From Poriferisodalis sp965198245 (GTDB lineage Bacteria > Actinomycetota > Acidimicrobiia > Acidimicrobiales > Poriferisodalaceae), in assembly GCF_965198245.1 (NCBI RefSeq), contig NZ_OZ240249.1:868001-932000 (forward strand): a stretch of DNA of 64,000 bases. The letters run 5' to 3'. Below, in pieces: positions 24,974 to 32,218 of the stretch; the first letter of the stretch is position 1; every line of letters starts with the position of its first letter. The translations under genes were made by a program, and so were the position numbers. Below the pieces are notes generated by a model. That model saw nothing but the letters and a program-made list of their open reading frames with translations. It was not told the origin of the DNA and did no database searches.

Positions 24974-25929
24974 GCGAACCCGTTCTTGCCGAGCACAGGG
25001 CCGTCGAGGGCGGGGCCGTCGCAGGCTGGGGCGTCCTGGAACAGGCCATCGAACTCGCACGCAGCGGTGAGGCATTCGTGCTGGCAACGGTTGTCTGGCG
25101 CGAAGCCCCGACCTCGGGGCAGCAGGGATCTCGTGCCATCTACACGGCCTCGGGCGAGATCTACGGCTGGATCGGCGGCGCATGCGCTGAGCCGGTGTTC
25201 ATCCGGGAGGCCATCGCAACGCTTGAAGCCGGGACGCCGCGGTTGCTGGCGCTCGGCGCGAGCGATCGTTTCGGCGATCTCCCCCAAGGCACGACCGCGG
25301 TGGCCATGTCGTGCCAGAGCGAAGGCGCCTTGCAGATCTATCTGGAGCCCGTCGTGGCCGTACCGCACCTGGTGATCGTCGGAAGCTCGCCGATGGCGAC
25401 GACCCTGTCGGCGCTCGCCAGTCAACTCGACTGGCGTGTCGAGCTGGTCACCGGCTCCGAGTTCAGCGAGGGATTGCTCACACCGCAGTCGATCGTCGTC
25501 GTCGCCACCCAAGGACACGGCGACGAAGACGTGCTGGGGGGCGCGCTCAAGGCGGCTCCGGCTTATGTGGGCCTCGTCGCGTCCAGCCGCAGGGGAGAGA
25601 GCGTGCGTGCGCTGCTCGTTGCTCAGGGGGCCGACCAAGCCCAACTCAGCACCTTACGGGTCCCGGCAGGACTGGATCTCGGCAGCACTTCTCACAAAGA
25701 GGTCGCTGTGTCGATCCTGGCCGAGCTGGTGCAATTGCGAGCACAGGGTGCGTTCGCTGCCCCGGTCACCCCCCAAGCGCCCACGACAGCCACGGCTATC
25801 GATCCTGTCTGCGGCATGACGGTCCAGATCGATCCGGCTGCTGTCTCACTGGAGGTGGGAGACGAGGTCTTCTACTTCTGCTGTGCAGGGTGCCGGACGG
25901 CCTATGCGCGTGAACAGGGAGTCGCCTGA
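24970..25929 (+). CDS. XdhC/CoxF-like maturation protein fused to a C-terminal YHS domain
   Basis: A 319-aa protein. Residues 1 to about 260 are an XdhC family protein: EAPTSGQQGSRAIY and GWIGGACAEPVFIREA at the start, a Rossmann segment beginning HLVIVGSSPMA, and VPAGLDLGSTSHKEVAVSIL near the end. XdhC-type proteins bind and sulfurate molybdenum cofactor before insertion. From residue 278 (DPVCGM) follows a YHS domain with C281, C304, C305 and C308, a metal-binding fold found in copper and heavy-metal proteins. The fusion suggests a role in sulfur or copper delivery to the CoxL centre (inference). Overlaps coxL and coxG by a few bases. Confidence 0.85.
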   Translation: MSEPVLAEHRAVEGGAVAGWGVLEQAIELARSGEAFVLATVVWREAPTSGQQGSRAIYTASGEIYGWIGGACAEPVFIREAIATLEAGTPRLLALGASDRFGDLPQGTTAVAMSCQSEGALQIYLEPVVAVPHLVIVGSSPMATTLSALASQLDWRVELVTGSEFSEGLLTPQSIVVVATQGHGDEDVLGGALKAAPAYVGLVASSRRGESVRALLVAQGADQAQLSTLRVPAGLDLGSTSHKEVAVSILAELVQLRAQGAFAAPVTPQAPTTATAIDPVCGMTVQIDPAAVSLEVGDEVFYFCCAGCRTAYAREQGVA

Positions 25930-26513
25930 TGGAGATCACCAATCAGTTCGGGGTCGCTCAGCCCCTGGAGGCTGTGTGGGACTTCTTCGGTGACGTCCCG
26001 CAGGTTGCCGCGTGCCTGCCCGGCACGGAGCTGACCACCGAGCTGGGAGACGATCGCTTCGGCGGCACGGTGTCCATCGGTCTCGGTCCGATCAAGATGG
26101 ATTTCGACGGCGGCGCTGAGATCACCCACCGCGACGTTGAGGCCCGCACGATCTCCGTCGCTGCCAGCGGCGCCGATCGCAAGGGCCGGGGCGAAGCGAC
26201 GCTCGCACTCGACGTAAGCCTTGCCCCGGCTGCGGACGGCACCACCGTCGACGTCGCCATGGATCTGCAGCTCTCCGGGCCGGCCGCGCAGTATGGGCGT
26301 GGCTTGGTGAGCGACATCACCGCAGTGCTGCTGAACGATTTTGCCGCCAACGTGCAGAACCGACTGGCTGCGATCGCGGCGGGCCGTGACCCCGATCCCC
26401 TCAGCCAAGCCCAAGCCGCCGGCGGCGTTGCCATCGGTGTGCGCGCCGCGCGAATGGGGCTCGCGCGCGTTCTACGTCGATTCGCCCTGCCTTACCGCCC
26501 CGAGGCCGTCTGA
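25929..26513 (+). CDS. coxG: CoxG-like SRPBCC protein
   Basis: A 194-aa protein. Residues 1-150 are an SRPBCC (START-like) domain of the CoxG family (ITNQFGVAQPLEAVWDFF, VAACLPGTEL, FGGTVSIGLGPIKM, ALDVSLAP and VADITAVLLNDFA-like end). CoxG proteins recruit CO dehydrogenase to the membrane and are linked to quinone delivery. The C-terminal tail (GVAIGVRAARMGLARVLRRF) is a basic, amphipathic or weakly hydrophobic helix that could touch the membrane. It overlaps the XdhC-YHS stop by 1 bp and is followed by five small membrane proteins. Confidence 0.88.
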   Translation: MEITNQFGVAQPLEAVWDFFGDVPQVAACLPGTELTTELGDDRFGGTVSIGLGPIKMDFDGGAEITHRDVEARTISVAASGADRKGRGEATLALDVSLAPAADGTTVDVAMDLQLSGPAAQYGRGLVSDITAVLLNDFAANVQNRLAAIAAGRDPDPLSQAQAAGGVAIGVRAARMGLARVLRRFALPYRPEAV

Positions 26514-26523
26514 GGAGGCTGTT

Positions 26524-26775
26524 GTGCTCTGGTGGATTGGAAACCTGATTCTGCTGCTTGTGGTAGTGCCGGTGGCAGTCGCACTGCTGAACCGGGTACT
26601 GGCTGCCATCGAGCGGATCCGCAAAGCCAGCGACGAGATCCTGACTGGGGGTGTGGCGGTCATCGGAGAACTCGACACCACGCGGGATCTGCTTGCAACG
26701 ACTGACGAGACGATCGAAGAGGTAGCAGACGGTGCGGTGCGCTACGCCGGTTCGGTCGGGAAGCTCTTGGGCTGA
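26524..26775 (+). CDS. Small single-pass membrane protein 1 of 5 after coxG
   Basis: An 83-aa protein from GTG 26524 with GGAGG 6 nt upstream. Residues 2-24 (WWIGNLILLLVVVPVAVALL) form a membrane helix. The rest is a charged, likely helical tail (ERIRKASDEIL, LDTTRDLLATTDETIEEVADG) with a heptad-like pattern. No known family recognised. The topology matches the next four genes, and all lie on the same strand with gaps of -4 to +13 bp, so a single transcript with coxMSL is very likely. Confidence 0.75.
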   Translation: MLWWIGNLILLLVVVPVAVALLNRVLAAIERIRKASDEILTGGVAVIGELDTTRDLLATTDETIEEVADGAVRYAGSVGKLLG

Positions 26776-26786
26776 AGGGAGTTCTG

Positions 26787-27014
26787 ATGCCTGCTGTTGC
26801 CTGGGTCACTGTCATCATCGGCGGCCTGATCATCGTGGCTGCCGCTGTCGGGCTGCTGCGAGTGGCGCTCCACTTGCGGGCGGTCCACAGCACGCTCGTC
26901 GCGGTCGCGGGCGGTGTTGGTGTCATCGCCGACCAGACCTCGACAGTCCCGACCGTGCTGCCGTCGGTGAATTCGACGCTCAAGCCCGTGCGGGACTTCT
27001 GCGAATCGATCTGA
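26787..27014 (+). CDS. Small single-pass membrane protein 2 of 5 after coxG
   Basis: A 75-aa protein. Residues 4-29 form a membrane helix (VAWVTVIIGGLIIVAAAVGL), followed by a basic turn (LRVALHLRAVHSTL) and a tail rich in Val, Thr and Ser. GAAGGGAG precedes ATG 26787. It has a single cysteine near the C-terminus (RDFCESI). Not recognised; the shape and position group it with the neighbouring small membrane proteins. Confidence 0.72.
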   Translation: MPAVAWVTVIIGGLIIVAAAVGLLRVALHLRAVHSTLVAVAGGVGVIADQTSTVPTVLPSVNSTLKPVRDFCESI

Positions 27015-27027
27015 GGGAGGGAATGCC

Positions 27028-27294
27028 GTGATACTGCTACTCGCTCAAGAGTCGACAACCGGGTGGATAATCGGCTACGTCATCGGCATCGTCGCGGTCA
27101 TCGCGGTGGTCGCGCTCGTCGTGCCGATCCTGATGCTGGCTCGTTCGATCGGCAATCGGGCATCGGAGATCAACGCAGCGCTGGAAGACGCGGTCACCAA
27201 CACGGCGTCGCTGGCGGAGTTGAACACCACGATCGAGTCGGCATCGACAATCGTCGCCGGCCTGAAGCGTGGTCGGGCCCGGTTAGGAGGCTGA
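27028..27294 (+). CDS. Small single-pass membrane protein 3 of 5 after coxG
   Basis: An 88-aa protein from GTG 27028, with GAGGGAGGG upstream. A hydrophobic helix spans about residues 12-38 (IIGYVIGIVAVIAVVALVVP). The C-terminal half is a predicted coiled or amphipathic helix: RSIGNRASEINAALEDAV and LAELNTTIESAS, with Asn/Thr/Ser at heptad positions as in sensory-protein linkers. It ends in a basic KRGRARLGG. The next start is 1 bp after the stop. Family unknown. Confidence 0.73.
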   Translation: MILLLAQESTTGWIIGYVIGIVAVIAVVALVVPILMLARSIGNRASEINAALEDAVTNTASLAELNTTIESASTIVAGLKRGRARLGG

Positions 27295-27295
27295 G

Positions 27296-27586
27296 ATGGA
27301 CCTACTGGGGTTGACCGACACCCAGGAGAACCTGTGGTGGGGAGTCATCATCGGCGGCTTCGTCGTGATCGTGGCTGTCGTTGCCCTGCTCACCATGCTG
27401 GTGCTGCTCGTGCGCACGATCGAGCGGCGGGTGAGGATCATCAAGGGCACGCTCGAGCGTGCCGCCGCTAACACCGGCGACACCGCCCTCATCGCAGAGA
27501 CCGCCGAGGGGGTCGATGCGGTTCTGACCGAAGGCCTCGAACACCACCTGTTCCTTGGCCGCGTTCTCGACAAGGTGCGCACATGA
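27296..27586 (+). CDS. Small single-pass membrane protein 4 of 5 after coxG
   Basis: A 96-aa protein. The membrane helix is at about residues 14-38 (WWGVIIGGFVVIVAVVALL), followed by an arginine-rich boundary (RTIERRVRIIKGTLERAA) typical of the cytoplasmic face, then a helical tail (TALIAETAEGVDAVLTEGL). Its tail pattern resembles that of protein 3 (TASLAELNTTIESA), hinting at ancient duplication. AGGAGG precedes the start. Overlaps the next gene by 4 bp (ATGA). Confidence 0.73.
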   Translation: MDLLGLTDTQENLWWGVIIGGFVVIVAVVALLTMLVLLVRTIERRVRIIKGTLERAAANTGDTALIAETAEGVDAVLTEGLEHHLFLGRVLDKVRT

Positions 27587-27945
27587 CGACACTTGTAGTT
27601 CTCTCCGTCATCCTGATCGGCCTGCTGATCGCCGGGTTGGCCTTCTACCTGTTCATCGTGGGAAGCCAGCTGACCCGGATTGCCGGGTTGCTGGAAGAGT
27701 GCTCGCAGATCGTGTGGAAGATCAAGGCAGACGCCGAAGCCGTCGAGCCTGGTGTCGAGCGCATCAACAACACCAGCGGCGTCATCGCGGGAGCGTTGCC
27801 GCTGCTGTACGGCATGGCCGAAGGCATCGTGGCTGGGGCCACGTATGAACCTGACCCCGAGCCTCGCGAGCCTGCGCCGGCCCGGCCCGCGATGGGCACG
27901 CGCCGCAGCCGGCTCCACGACGCCGTCGGTTACCACCCCGAGTAG
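27583..27945 (+). CDS. Small single-pass membrane protein 5 of 5 after coxG
   Basis: A 120-aa protein starting by ATGA overlap. The N-terminal membrane helix covers residues 3-27 (LVVLSVILIGLLIAGLAFYL). A helical segment with LTRIAGLLEECSQIVWKIKADAEAV-like pattern follows, then a second moderately hydrophobic stretch (VIAGALPLLYGMAEGIVAGA) and a Pro/Glu/Arg tail. Its 3' end is tandemly duplicated (58 bp, 27904-28019), including the stop. Not recognised. Last gene of the plus-strand cox arm. Confidence 0.72.
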   Translation: MTTLVVLSVILIGLLIAGLAFYLFIVGSQLTRIAGLLEECSQIVWKIKADAEAVEPGVERINNTSGVIAGALPLLYGMAEGIVAGATYEPDPEPREPAPARPAMGTRRSRLHDAVGYHPE

Positions 27946-28019
27946 CCGTCAGCGATCAGCTCGCAGTCGGCTTCACGACGCCGTCGGCTACGGCACCGGA
28001 TAGCCGTCAGCGGTCAGCT
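27904..28019 (+). repeat. 58-bp tandem duplication across the stop codon of the last cox-arm gene
   Basis: Units 27904-27961 and 27962-28019 align base for base at about 50 of 58 positions, and a partial third unit begins at 28020. The first contains the TAG of the 120-aa gene (27943-27945); the second contains the stop of the convergent 155-aa gene at 28014. Confidence 0.8.
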
Positions 28020-28481
28020 CGCGTCCGGCTCAGGGGTTCGCCCCTTCGAACCAGCAGGATCGCGCGTGGTCGTGAGTGGGCCAGCGGTGGGAGCCCGGTA
28101 ACTGCCGATCCACTCGTCCTCCCACACCTGGTCGAACTGGTCGGGCGCGCAGCCGGGTCGGTAAATGGCGATCAACTCGTGGACGATCTGTTCGCGATGC
28201 GATGGCAACCCGCCCGGAACTTCGTAGGTGCAGATGTGGAGGTTCCACTTGTTGCCGGCGCGCCGCTCCCAGCACTTGGCGCGCGGGTGGCCGAACGGCA
28301 GCCCGGCCACAGCCAGGTTGTCCGCGTGGTCAACGTCGAGCACGGCGTAGTCGTATGGCTGGCCGTCGGGATCGGCTCGGTACAGGATCGCGAACACGGC
28401 CGCTGTTGCAGGCGGCGTCCAGCCGCCGAGCACCCGTGGTCCCTCGAAGGGGTACCCGGCGAGCGAACCCAGTCGGATCAT
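28014..28481 (-). CDS. 155-aa conserved hypothetical protein
   Basis: The sequence pattern is IRLGSLAGYPFEGPRVLGGW, AAVFAILYRADPDG, a central PFGHPRAKCWERRAG, and HREQIVHELIAIYRPGC. This order (a short strand pair, an HPR...CW block, then a helix ending in YRP-x-C) resembles a family of GIY-YIG-like small proteins, but the classical GIY and YIG triads are not present, so the assignment is loose. It is the last gene of the minus-strand cox arm, 38 bp after the 99-aa gene. Role unknown. Confidence 0.6.
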   Translation of the reverse strand: MIRLGSLAGYPFEGPRVLGGWTPPATAAVFAILYRADPDGQPYDYAVLDVDHADNLAVAGLPFGHPRAKCWERRAGNKWNLHICTYEVPGGLPSHREQIVHELIAIYRPGCAPDQFDQVWEDEWIGSYRAPTAGPLTTTRDPAGSKGRTPEPDAS

Positions 28482-28525
28482 CGGGGGCAGATCATCTGGG
28501 CCGGATCACTTGGGTCGGATCATTC
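28474..28525 (+). repeat. Short degenerate GGATCA repeats
   Basis: Four imperfect copies of a 13-15 bp motif (CGGATCATC, AGATCATCTGGG, CGGATCACTTGGG, CGGATCATTCG) occupy the gap between the 155-aa and 99-aa genes and overlap the ends of both. Confidence 0.5.
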
Positions 28526-28819
28526 GTCGAGTCCGTACTCGCCTGCCTCAAACTCGTCCTCGCCGATCACTTCAGCACGTGTCATCGGCCAAGCCGGAAG
28601 GTTCGCTGTCTCGACGGCTGCGGCGAAGGCCTCCATTGCCGCTTCGACGGCGATGTCGGCGTTTTCGGCCTCGATCACGATCTGCCCGCCGTACGCCATC
28701 GCGCCGACGCCCGATGCGATGCCGCCGAGCGGCGCGACCGCGTCGGCAAGCGCCACAACCTCGCTGAGTTCGACGGGCCGGTCGCCCTCTGCCTGGATGG
28801 AGACGCTCCACTTGCTCAT
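28520..28819 (-). CDS. 99-aa hypothetical protein in the cox maturation arm
   Basis: A small acidic protein, starting 6 bp after the coxE stop. It has an Ala-rich body (IEAENADIAVEAAMEAFAAAV) and a GGIASGVGAMAYGGQIVIE segment that suggests an alpha/beta fold with an N-terminal strand (WSVSIQAEGD) and a helix-strand repeat. No cysteine or membrane helix is present. Family not recognised; tight linkage to coxDE suggests an accessory role (inference). Confidence 0.65.
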   Translation of the reverse strand: MSKWSVSIQAEGDRPVELSEVVALADAVAPLGGIASGVGAMAYGGQIVIEAENADIAVEAAMEAFAAAVETANLPAWPMTRAEVIGEDEFEAGEYGLDE

Positions 28820-28824
28820 ACCGA

Positions 28825-29991
28825 TCAGCCGATATGAGGCAGCTTGGCGGCGAAGGACTCGAGGCTGGCCAGGTCGTGTCCGGATACGAGGGTGTCGATG
28901 AACGGGCCCGCGACCAACATGGCGAGCGTGCTCGGTGGGACATCGATGTCGTCGCCGACGAGCGGGTTCATCCAGATGATCCGGTGGCAGAGCCGACTGA
29001 GGCGTTCCATTGCGTCGGCGAGCACGGCTGGGTCTCCGCGGTCAAGCCCGTCGGAGCAGACAACGACGGTGGCGCCCCGGCTGAGGCCTTTGCGACCCCA
29101 CTTGCGGACGAAGGTGTCCAGCGACTTGCCGATCTGCGTGCCGCCGTCCCAGTCGAGCACACGGGCGGCAGCGAGCTTCATCGCGTCGTCCGGGTTGCGT
29201 CGGTCCAGCGCCGGCGTGATGCGCGTCAGCCGGGTGCCGAAACAAAAGACCTCGACTTTCTGGGCTGCCCGGCGCATCGAGTACGCGAACTGCAACAGGT
29301 TGCGCGAGTAGTCGGCCATGGAACCCGAGACGTCACAGATGAGCACGAGTGGCCGGGGTCGCAGTGATCGAGACAGGTGGCGCAGATCGGGTGCGGTGTG
29401 GCTGATTCGCATGGCTTCGCGGGCCATGCGCCGGATGTCGAGCCGCGAGCCCGACGGGTCCGGCTGCCGCCGTCGTGTACGGCGTCGAGGCGGCTCCAGC
29501 CCGATCCGTGTCATGATCCGCCGCAGCACTGCCAATTCGTCGGGCGTGCACTCGGCGAATCGTTTGTCACGCTGGATCTCGACCCCCGATGCCTGCAGTC
29601 CGAGCACCATCGGTCGGTCATCGCCGGCCTGCTCGCCAGGTTCGCTGTCAGGAACCTGCAGCGTGCCGCTCAGTCCTTGCGTCACCGGTTCGTGCGGTTC
29701 GGGTTCGGGGGAGCGGGGCGACCGCAGGCCCATGAAATAGCGGCGGAATACCTCGTCAAAGACCGGCAGGTGCTCGCGGCGATGCACGAGCGTCGCTCGG
29801 CCGCTCCAATAGACGTCGGTGAGGTCAGAAGGTGTGAGCTCGGCGACCCCTGAGCAGAACATGAGAACGTCGTCGGAGCCCACCGGCAGGCCCTCGTCTC
29901 TCAGCGCGTGGCCAAAACCGACGAGCCGCGCCACGATCTCCAGCGACGGTGAGCCAGCCTCGTGTACGGCCCCGGGACCCGTCTCAGGCAT
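28825..29991 (-). CDS. coxE: VWA-domain protein, CoxE-like
   Basis: A 388-aa protein with a C-terminal von Willebrand factor A domain. The metal-ion-dependent adhesion site is at LICDVSGSMADYSR (Asp at about residue 220), with the later TVVVCSDGLDRGDP. The N-terminal part includes VGSDDVLMFC and an Arg-rich linker. CoxE proteins work with the CoxD AAA+ ATPase in maturing the Mo-S-Cu centre. Start ATG 29991 (MPETGP) was chosen; GTG at 30003 is also possible. The start codon lies inside a 25-bp tandem repeat derived from the 3' end of coxD. Confidence 0.9.
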   Translation of the reverse strand: MPETGPGAVHEAGSPSLEIVARLVGFGHALRDEGLPVGSDDVLMFCSGVAELTPSDLTDVYWSGRATLVHRREHLPVFDEVFRRYFMGLRSPRSPEPEPHEPVTQGLSGTLQVPDSEPGEQAGDDRPMVLGLQASGVEIQRDKRFAECTPDELAVLRRIMTRIGLEPPRRRTRRRQPDPSGSRLDIRRMAREAMRISHTAPDLRHLSRSLRPRPLVLICDVSGSMADYSRNLLQFAYSMRRAAQKVEVFCFGTRLTRITPALDRRNPDDAMKLAAARVLDWDGGTQIGKSLDTFVRKWGRKGLSRGATVVVCSDGLDRGDPAVLADAMERLSRLCHRIIWMNPLVGDDIDVPPSTLAMLVAGPFIDTLVSGHDLASLESFAAKLPHIG

Positions 29992-30055
29992 CGGCCACGG
30001 CACCGATGTCAGGCATCGGCAACGACACCGATGTCAAGCATCGGCCACAACACGG
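29984..30055 (-). repeat. 25-bp tandem triplication joining coxD and coxE
   Basis: Units 29984-30008 and 30009-30033 differ at about 3 bases, and a third partial unit (30034-30055) is the coxD 3' end. In the minus-strand sense each ends GCCGATGC(C/T)TGA, so each carries a copy of the coxD stop. The last unit supplies the ATG of coxE. Confidence 0.8.
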
Positions 30056-30927
30056 TCGAGGTCGGCTTCGACAAGTTCGAGGTCGTCGCGATCCTTGATG
30101 ACCGCGCCGAGCGTGTCGGCTGCCGACGCCGCGTCGAGTTCGGAGGTGCCCAGCACGCCGAGCGCGTCCACCCAGTCCAGTGTCTCCGCGACGCCGGGAA
30201 GCTTGACCAAGTCCATGTCCCGCAGTCGCTGGACCGCCGCGACAACTTTGCGCACGAGCGCCTCGACCGCATCAGGCGCACGCAAACCCACGATCTCGAT
30301 TTCTTCTTCGAAGGTGGGATAGCCGATCCAGTGATACAGGCACCTTCGCTTCAGGGCGTCGTGCAATTCCCGTGTGCGATTCGATGTCAGCACCACGGCC
30401 GGTCGGTCGTCGGCGGCGATCGTGCCGACCTCGGGAATCGTGATCTGGAAGTCTGACAGCAGCTCCAGGAGGAACGCCTCGAATTCGTCGTCTGCACGGT
30501 CGATTTCGTCGATCAAGAGCACGGCTTTGCTTCCGGCCCGGACCGCCGCGAGGAGCGGGCGTTCGATCAGGAACTCAGGGCTGTAGAGGCCGCTGACCGT
30601 CGAGGCATCTGAGAGCTCGCTCTCCGATAGCGCCCGGACGTGGAGCATCTGCCGTGCGTAGTCCCACTCGTACAGGGCCTGGTGGGTGTCGATGCCCTCG
30701 TAGCACTGGAGCCGGATGAGCTGCCGCCCGCCGATGTGGGCGAGGCACTTGGCCATTTCGGTCTTGCCGACGCCGACCTCGCCCTCAAGCAGGATGGGTC
30801 GACCGAGCCGCAGCCCGATCAGGGTGGCCGTGGCCAGGCCGCGGCTGGCCAAGTAGCCAGACGAGCGAAGCTGTGCCTGCAGGTCGGCAACAGTCGCCGG
30901 CGCGTCGTCGCGGGGTTGGTCGCTCAC
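30034..30927 (-). CDS. coxD: MoxR-type AAA+ ATPase, CoxD-like
   Basis: A 297-aa MoxR family ATPase: Walker A GEVGVGKT at residues 49-56, Walker B LLIDEID at 137-143, sensor region VVLTSNRTRELHDALKRRCLYHW with the arginine finger, and a C-terminal lid domain. CoxD uses ATP hydrolysis to open apo-CoxL for sulfur and copper insertion, together with the VWA partner CoxE. Start is GTG 30927, without a clear ribosome-binding site. Gene order coxD-coxE is as in known cox clusters, though here on a convergent strand from coxMSL. Confidence 0.92.
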   Translation of the reverse strand: MSDQPRDDAPATVADLQAQLRSSGYLASRGLATATLIGLRLGRPILLEGEVGVGKTEMAKCLAHIGGRQLIRLQCYEGIDTHQALYEWDYARQMLHVRALSESELSDASTVSGLYSPEFLIERPLLAAVRAGSKAVLLIDEIDRADDEFEAFLLELLSDFQITIPEVGTIAADDRPAVVLTSNRTRELHDALKRRCLYHWIGYPTFEEEIEIVGLRAPDAVEALVRKVVAAVQRLRDMDLVKLPGVAETLDWVDALGVLGTSELDAASAADTLGAVIKDRDDLELVEADLDRVVADA

Positions 30928-30953
30928 CGTTGGAGGCCGGGATGTCGCCGGCC

Positions 30954-31235
30954 TCAGTCTCCTGATTTCGGACCGAGGACCAGATCGCGCACTGTGGTGC
31001 CGTCAGGGGATGACTTGCCCTCGCGCTCGAGCAGTTTCCGCCATGACGTGGCGAGGTCCTCGTCGTCTTCAGCGATGCCGTCGAATGTGAAGTCACGCGC
31101 GTTACGGCACACCTTGGTGGGACTGCAGTCAGCATCCAGATCGACGTCGTCGGCACCCTGCCACATGTCTTCGGGGACAGGCAGCGGCTCGGCGTTCGGG
31201 TCTGTATTCGTCAGGATCGGATCCGTCGATGTCAC
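30954..31235 (-). CDS. 93-aa acidic hypothetical protein upstream of coxD
   Basis: A very acidic small protein (many Asp/Glu; DDVDLDADCSPTKVCRNA, then DDEDLATSWRKLL) with two cysteines in a C-x5-C arrangement and a TVRDLVLG end. It precedes coxD by 26 bp. GTG start at 31235. No family recognised. The paired cysteines and cox context would fit a small metal or sulfur carrier or a CoxD substrate adaptor, but this is speculation. Confidence 0.6.
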   Translation of the reverse strand: MTSTDPILTNTDPNAEPLPVPEDMWQGADDVDLDADCSPTKVCRNARDFTFDGIAEDDEDLATSWRKLLEREGKSSPDGTTVRDLVLGPKSGD

Positions 31236-31281
31236 TGCGTCGATGGTAGCCGCGGGCGGCAGAACTCGATCTTCGAGCCCG

Positions 31282-32163
31282 TCACGACGCTGGATGCTGC
31301 CGTACGGCGATCATCTCGGCGAGCACCGAGACAGCGACTTCATTCGGCGTTCGAGCGCCGATGTCAATGCCGGCCGGCGCGCTGATCCGATTGGTGTCGG
31401 TGACACCCCGGTAGGCAAGCCAGTCGAGCCTCGCCGCCTGGATCGATTGCGGACCCACGGAGCCGATGTAGCCGGCCCGCGAGTTCACCGCCGCCAGCAG
31501 CACTCGGCCCGTTGCCTCGATGTCATGGCCGATCACGACGATGCCGTCGAGCGGGGACAGGGCACCGGCCAGACCGATCGCGGCGTCGGGCCCGGTGCAC
31601 TGCTGGACGTTGCAGCCCACGAAGTCGCCGGCCGCCGCCACCGCAGCGGCCATGGGACCCGATCCCATCACCACCAGGGTCGGCCGCGGACACCAGGTCG
31701 TCAACACTGAGCCGGTCTCGAACACGACAGAGCTATCTGCGCTCTCTGCGGTGCCGTCACCCGAGATCGTGGTCGCGGTGACCATGTCGCCGTCGAGTTC
31801 GGCCACGAGGGTGACACGTCGGCGTTCGAGCAGCTGATCCCACAGCTCTTCGGGGAGCGTGTCGGCCGGCGCCATCAGGATGCGGACGACCGTGCCCGCC
31901 TCGACGCCGACTGCGAGGCTCTCGATGGCGTCCAGCTCAATCTCGACGACTCGCCCGCTCGTCGGCTTCGCTGAGGCCAGCTCGATGAGTCGACTGTCGA
32001 GGGCCCCGCCCAGGAGCGTGCCGAGCTTGCCGCCGCCGGGGGTGATGCCGACGGCATCCGCGGGGTCGAATCGCGGCGTGACGGCGGTATCCAGGTTCCA
32101 GGCCACGTCAACCCGGGTTCGCCCGCGCAGGCAGGCCGTGACGCTCACCGCGATGCCGTACAC
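31282..32163 (-). CDS. XdhC/CoxF-family molybdenum cofactor maturation protein
   Basis: A 293-aa XdhC family protein without the YHS extension of its plus-strand relative. Seen: an N-terminal DPADAVGITPGGGKLG-type region where the SxGxxP motif of XdhC would be, a Rossmann loop LVVMGSGPMAAAVAAAG, a GYIGSVGPQSIQAARL segment, and APAGIDIGARTPNEVAVSVLAEM. It likely handles sulfurated Mo cofactor for CoxL. Start taken as GTG 32163 because earlier frame-consistent codons overlap the preceding ligase gene; no clear ribosome-binding site is seen. Confidence 0.82.
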   Translation of the reverse strand: MYGIAVSVTACLRGRTRVDVAWNLDTAVTPRFDPADAVGITPGGGKLGTLLGGALDSRLIELASAKPTSGRVVEIELDAIESLAVGVEAGTVVRILMAPADTLPEELWDQLLERRRVTLVAELDGDMVTATTISGDGTAESADSSVVFETGSVLTTWCPRPTLVVMGSGPMAAAVAAAGDFVGCNVQQCTGPDAAIGLAGALSPLDGIVVIGHDIEATGRVLLAAVNSRAGYIGSVGPQSIQAARLDWLAYRGVTDTNRISAPAGIDIGARTPNEVAVSVLAEMIAVRQHPAS

Positions 32164-32218
32164 GGCGCAAACGTACTTGGCGCTGCGGCAGCCAAGGCGT
32201 CGTTGGGCTTGCCCTGCT

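Noticed and set aside
24970..25929. XdhC-YHS gene as a heavy-metal ATPase or P-type transporter fragment
   Set aside because: Only the YHS tail resembles such proteins; the rest is an XdhC body with no membrane helices.
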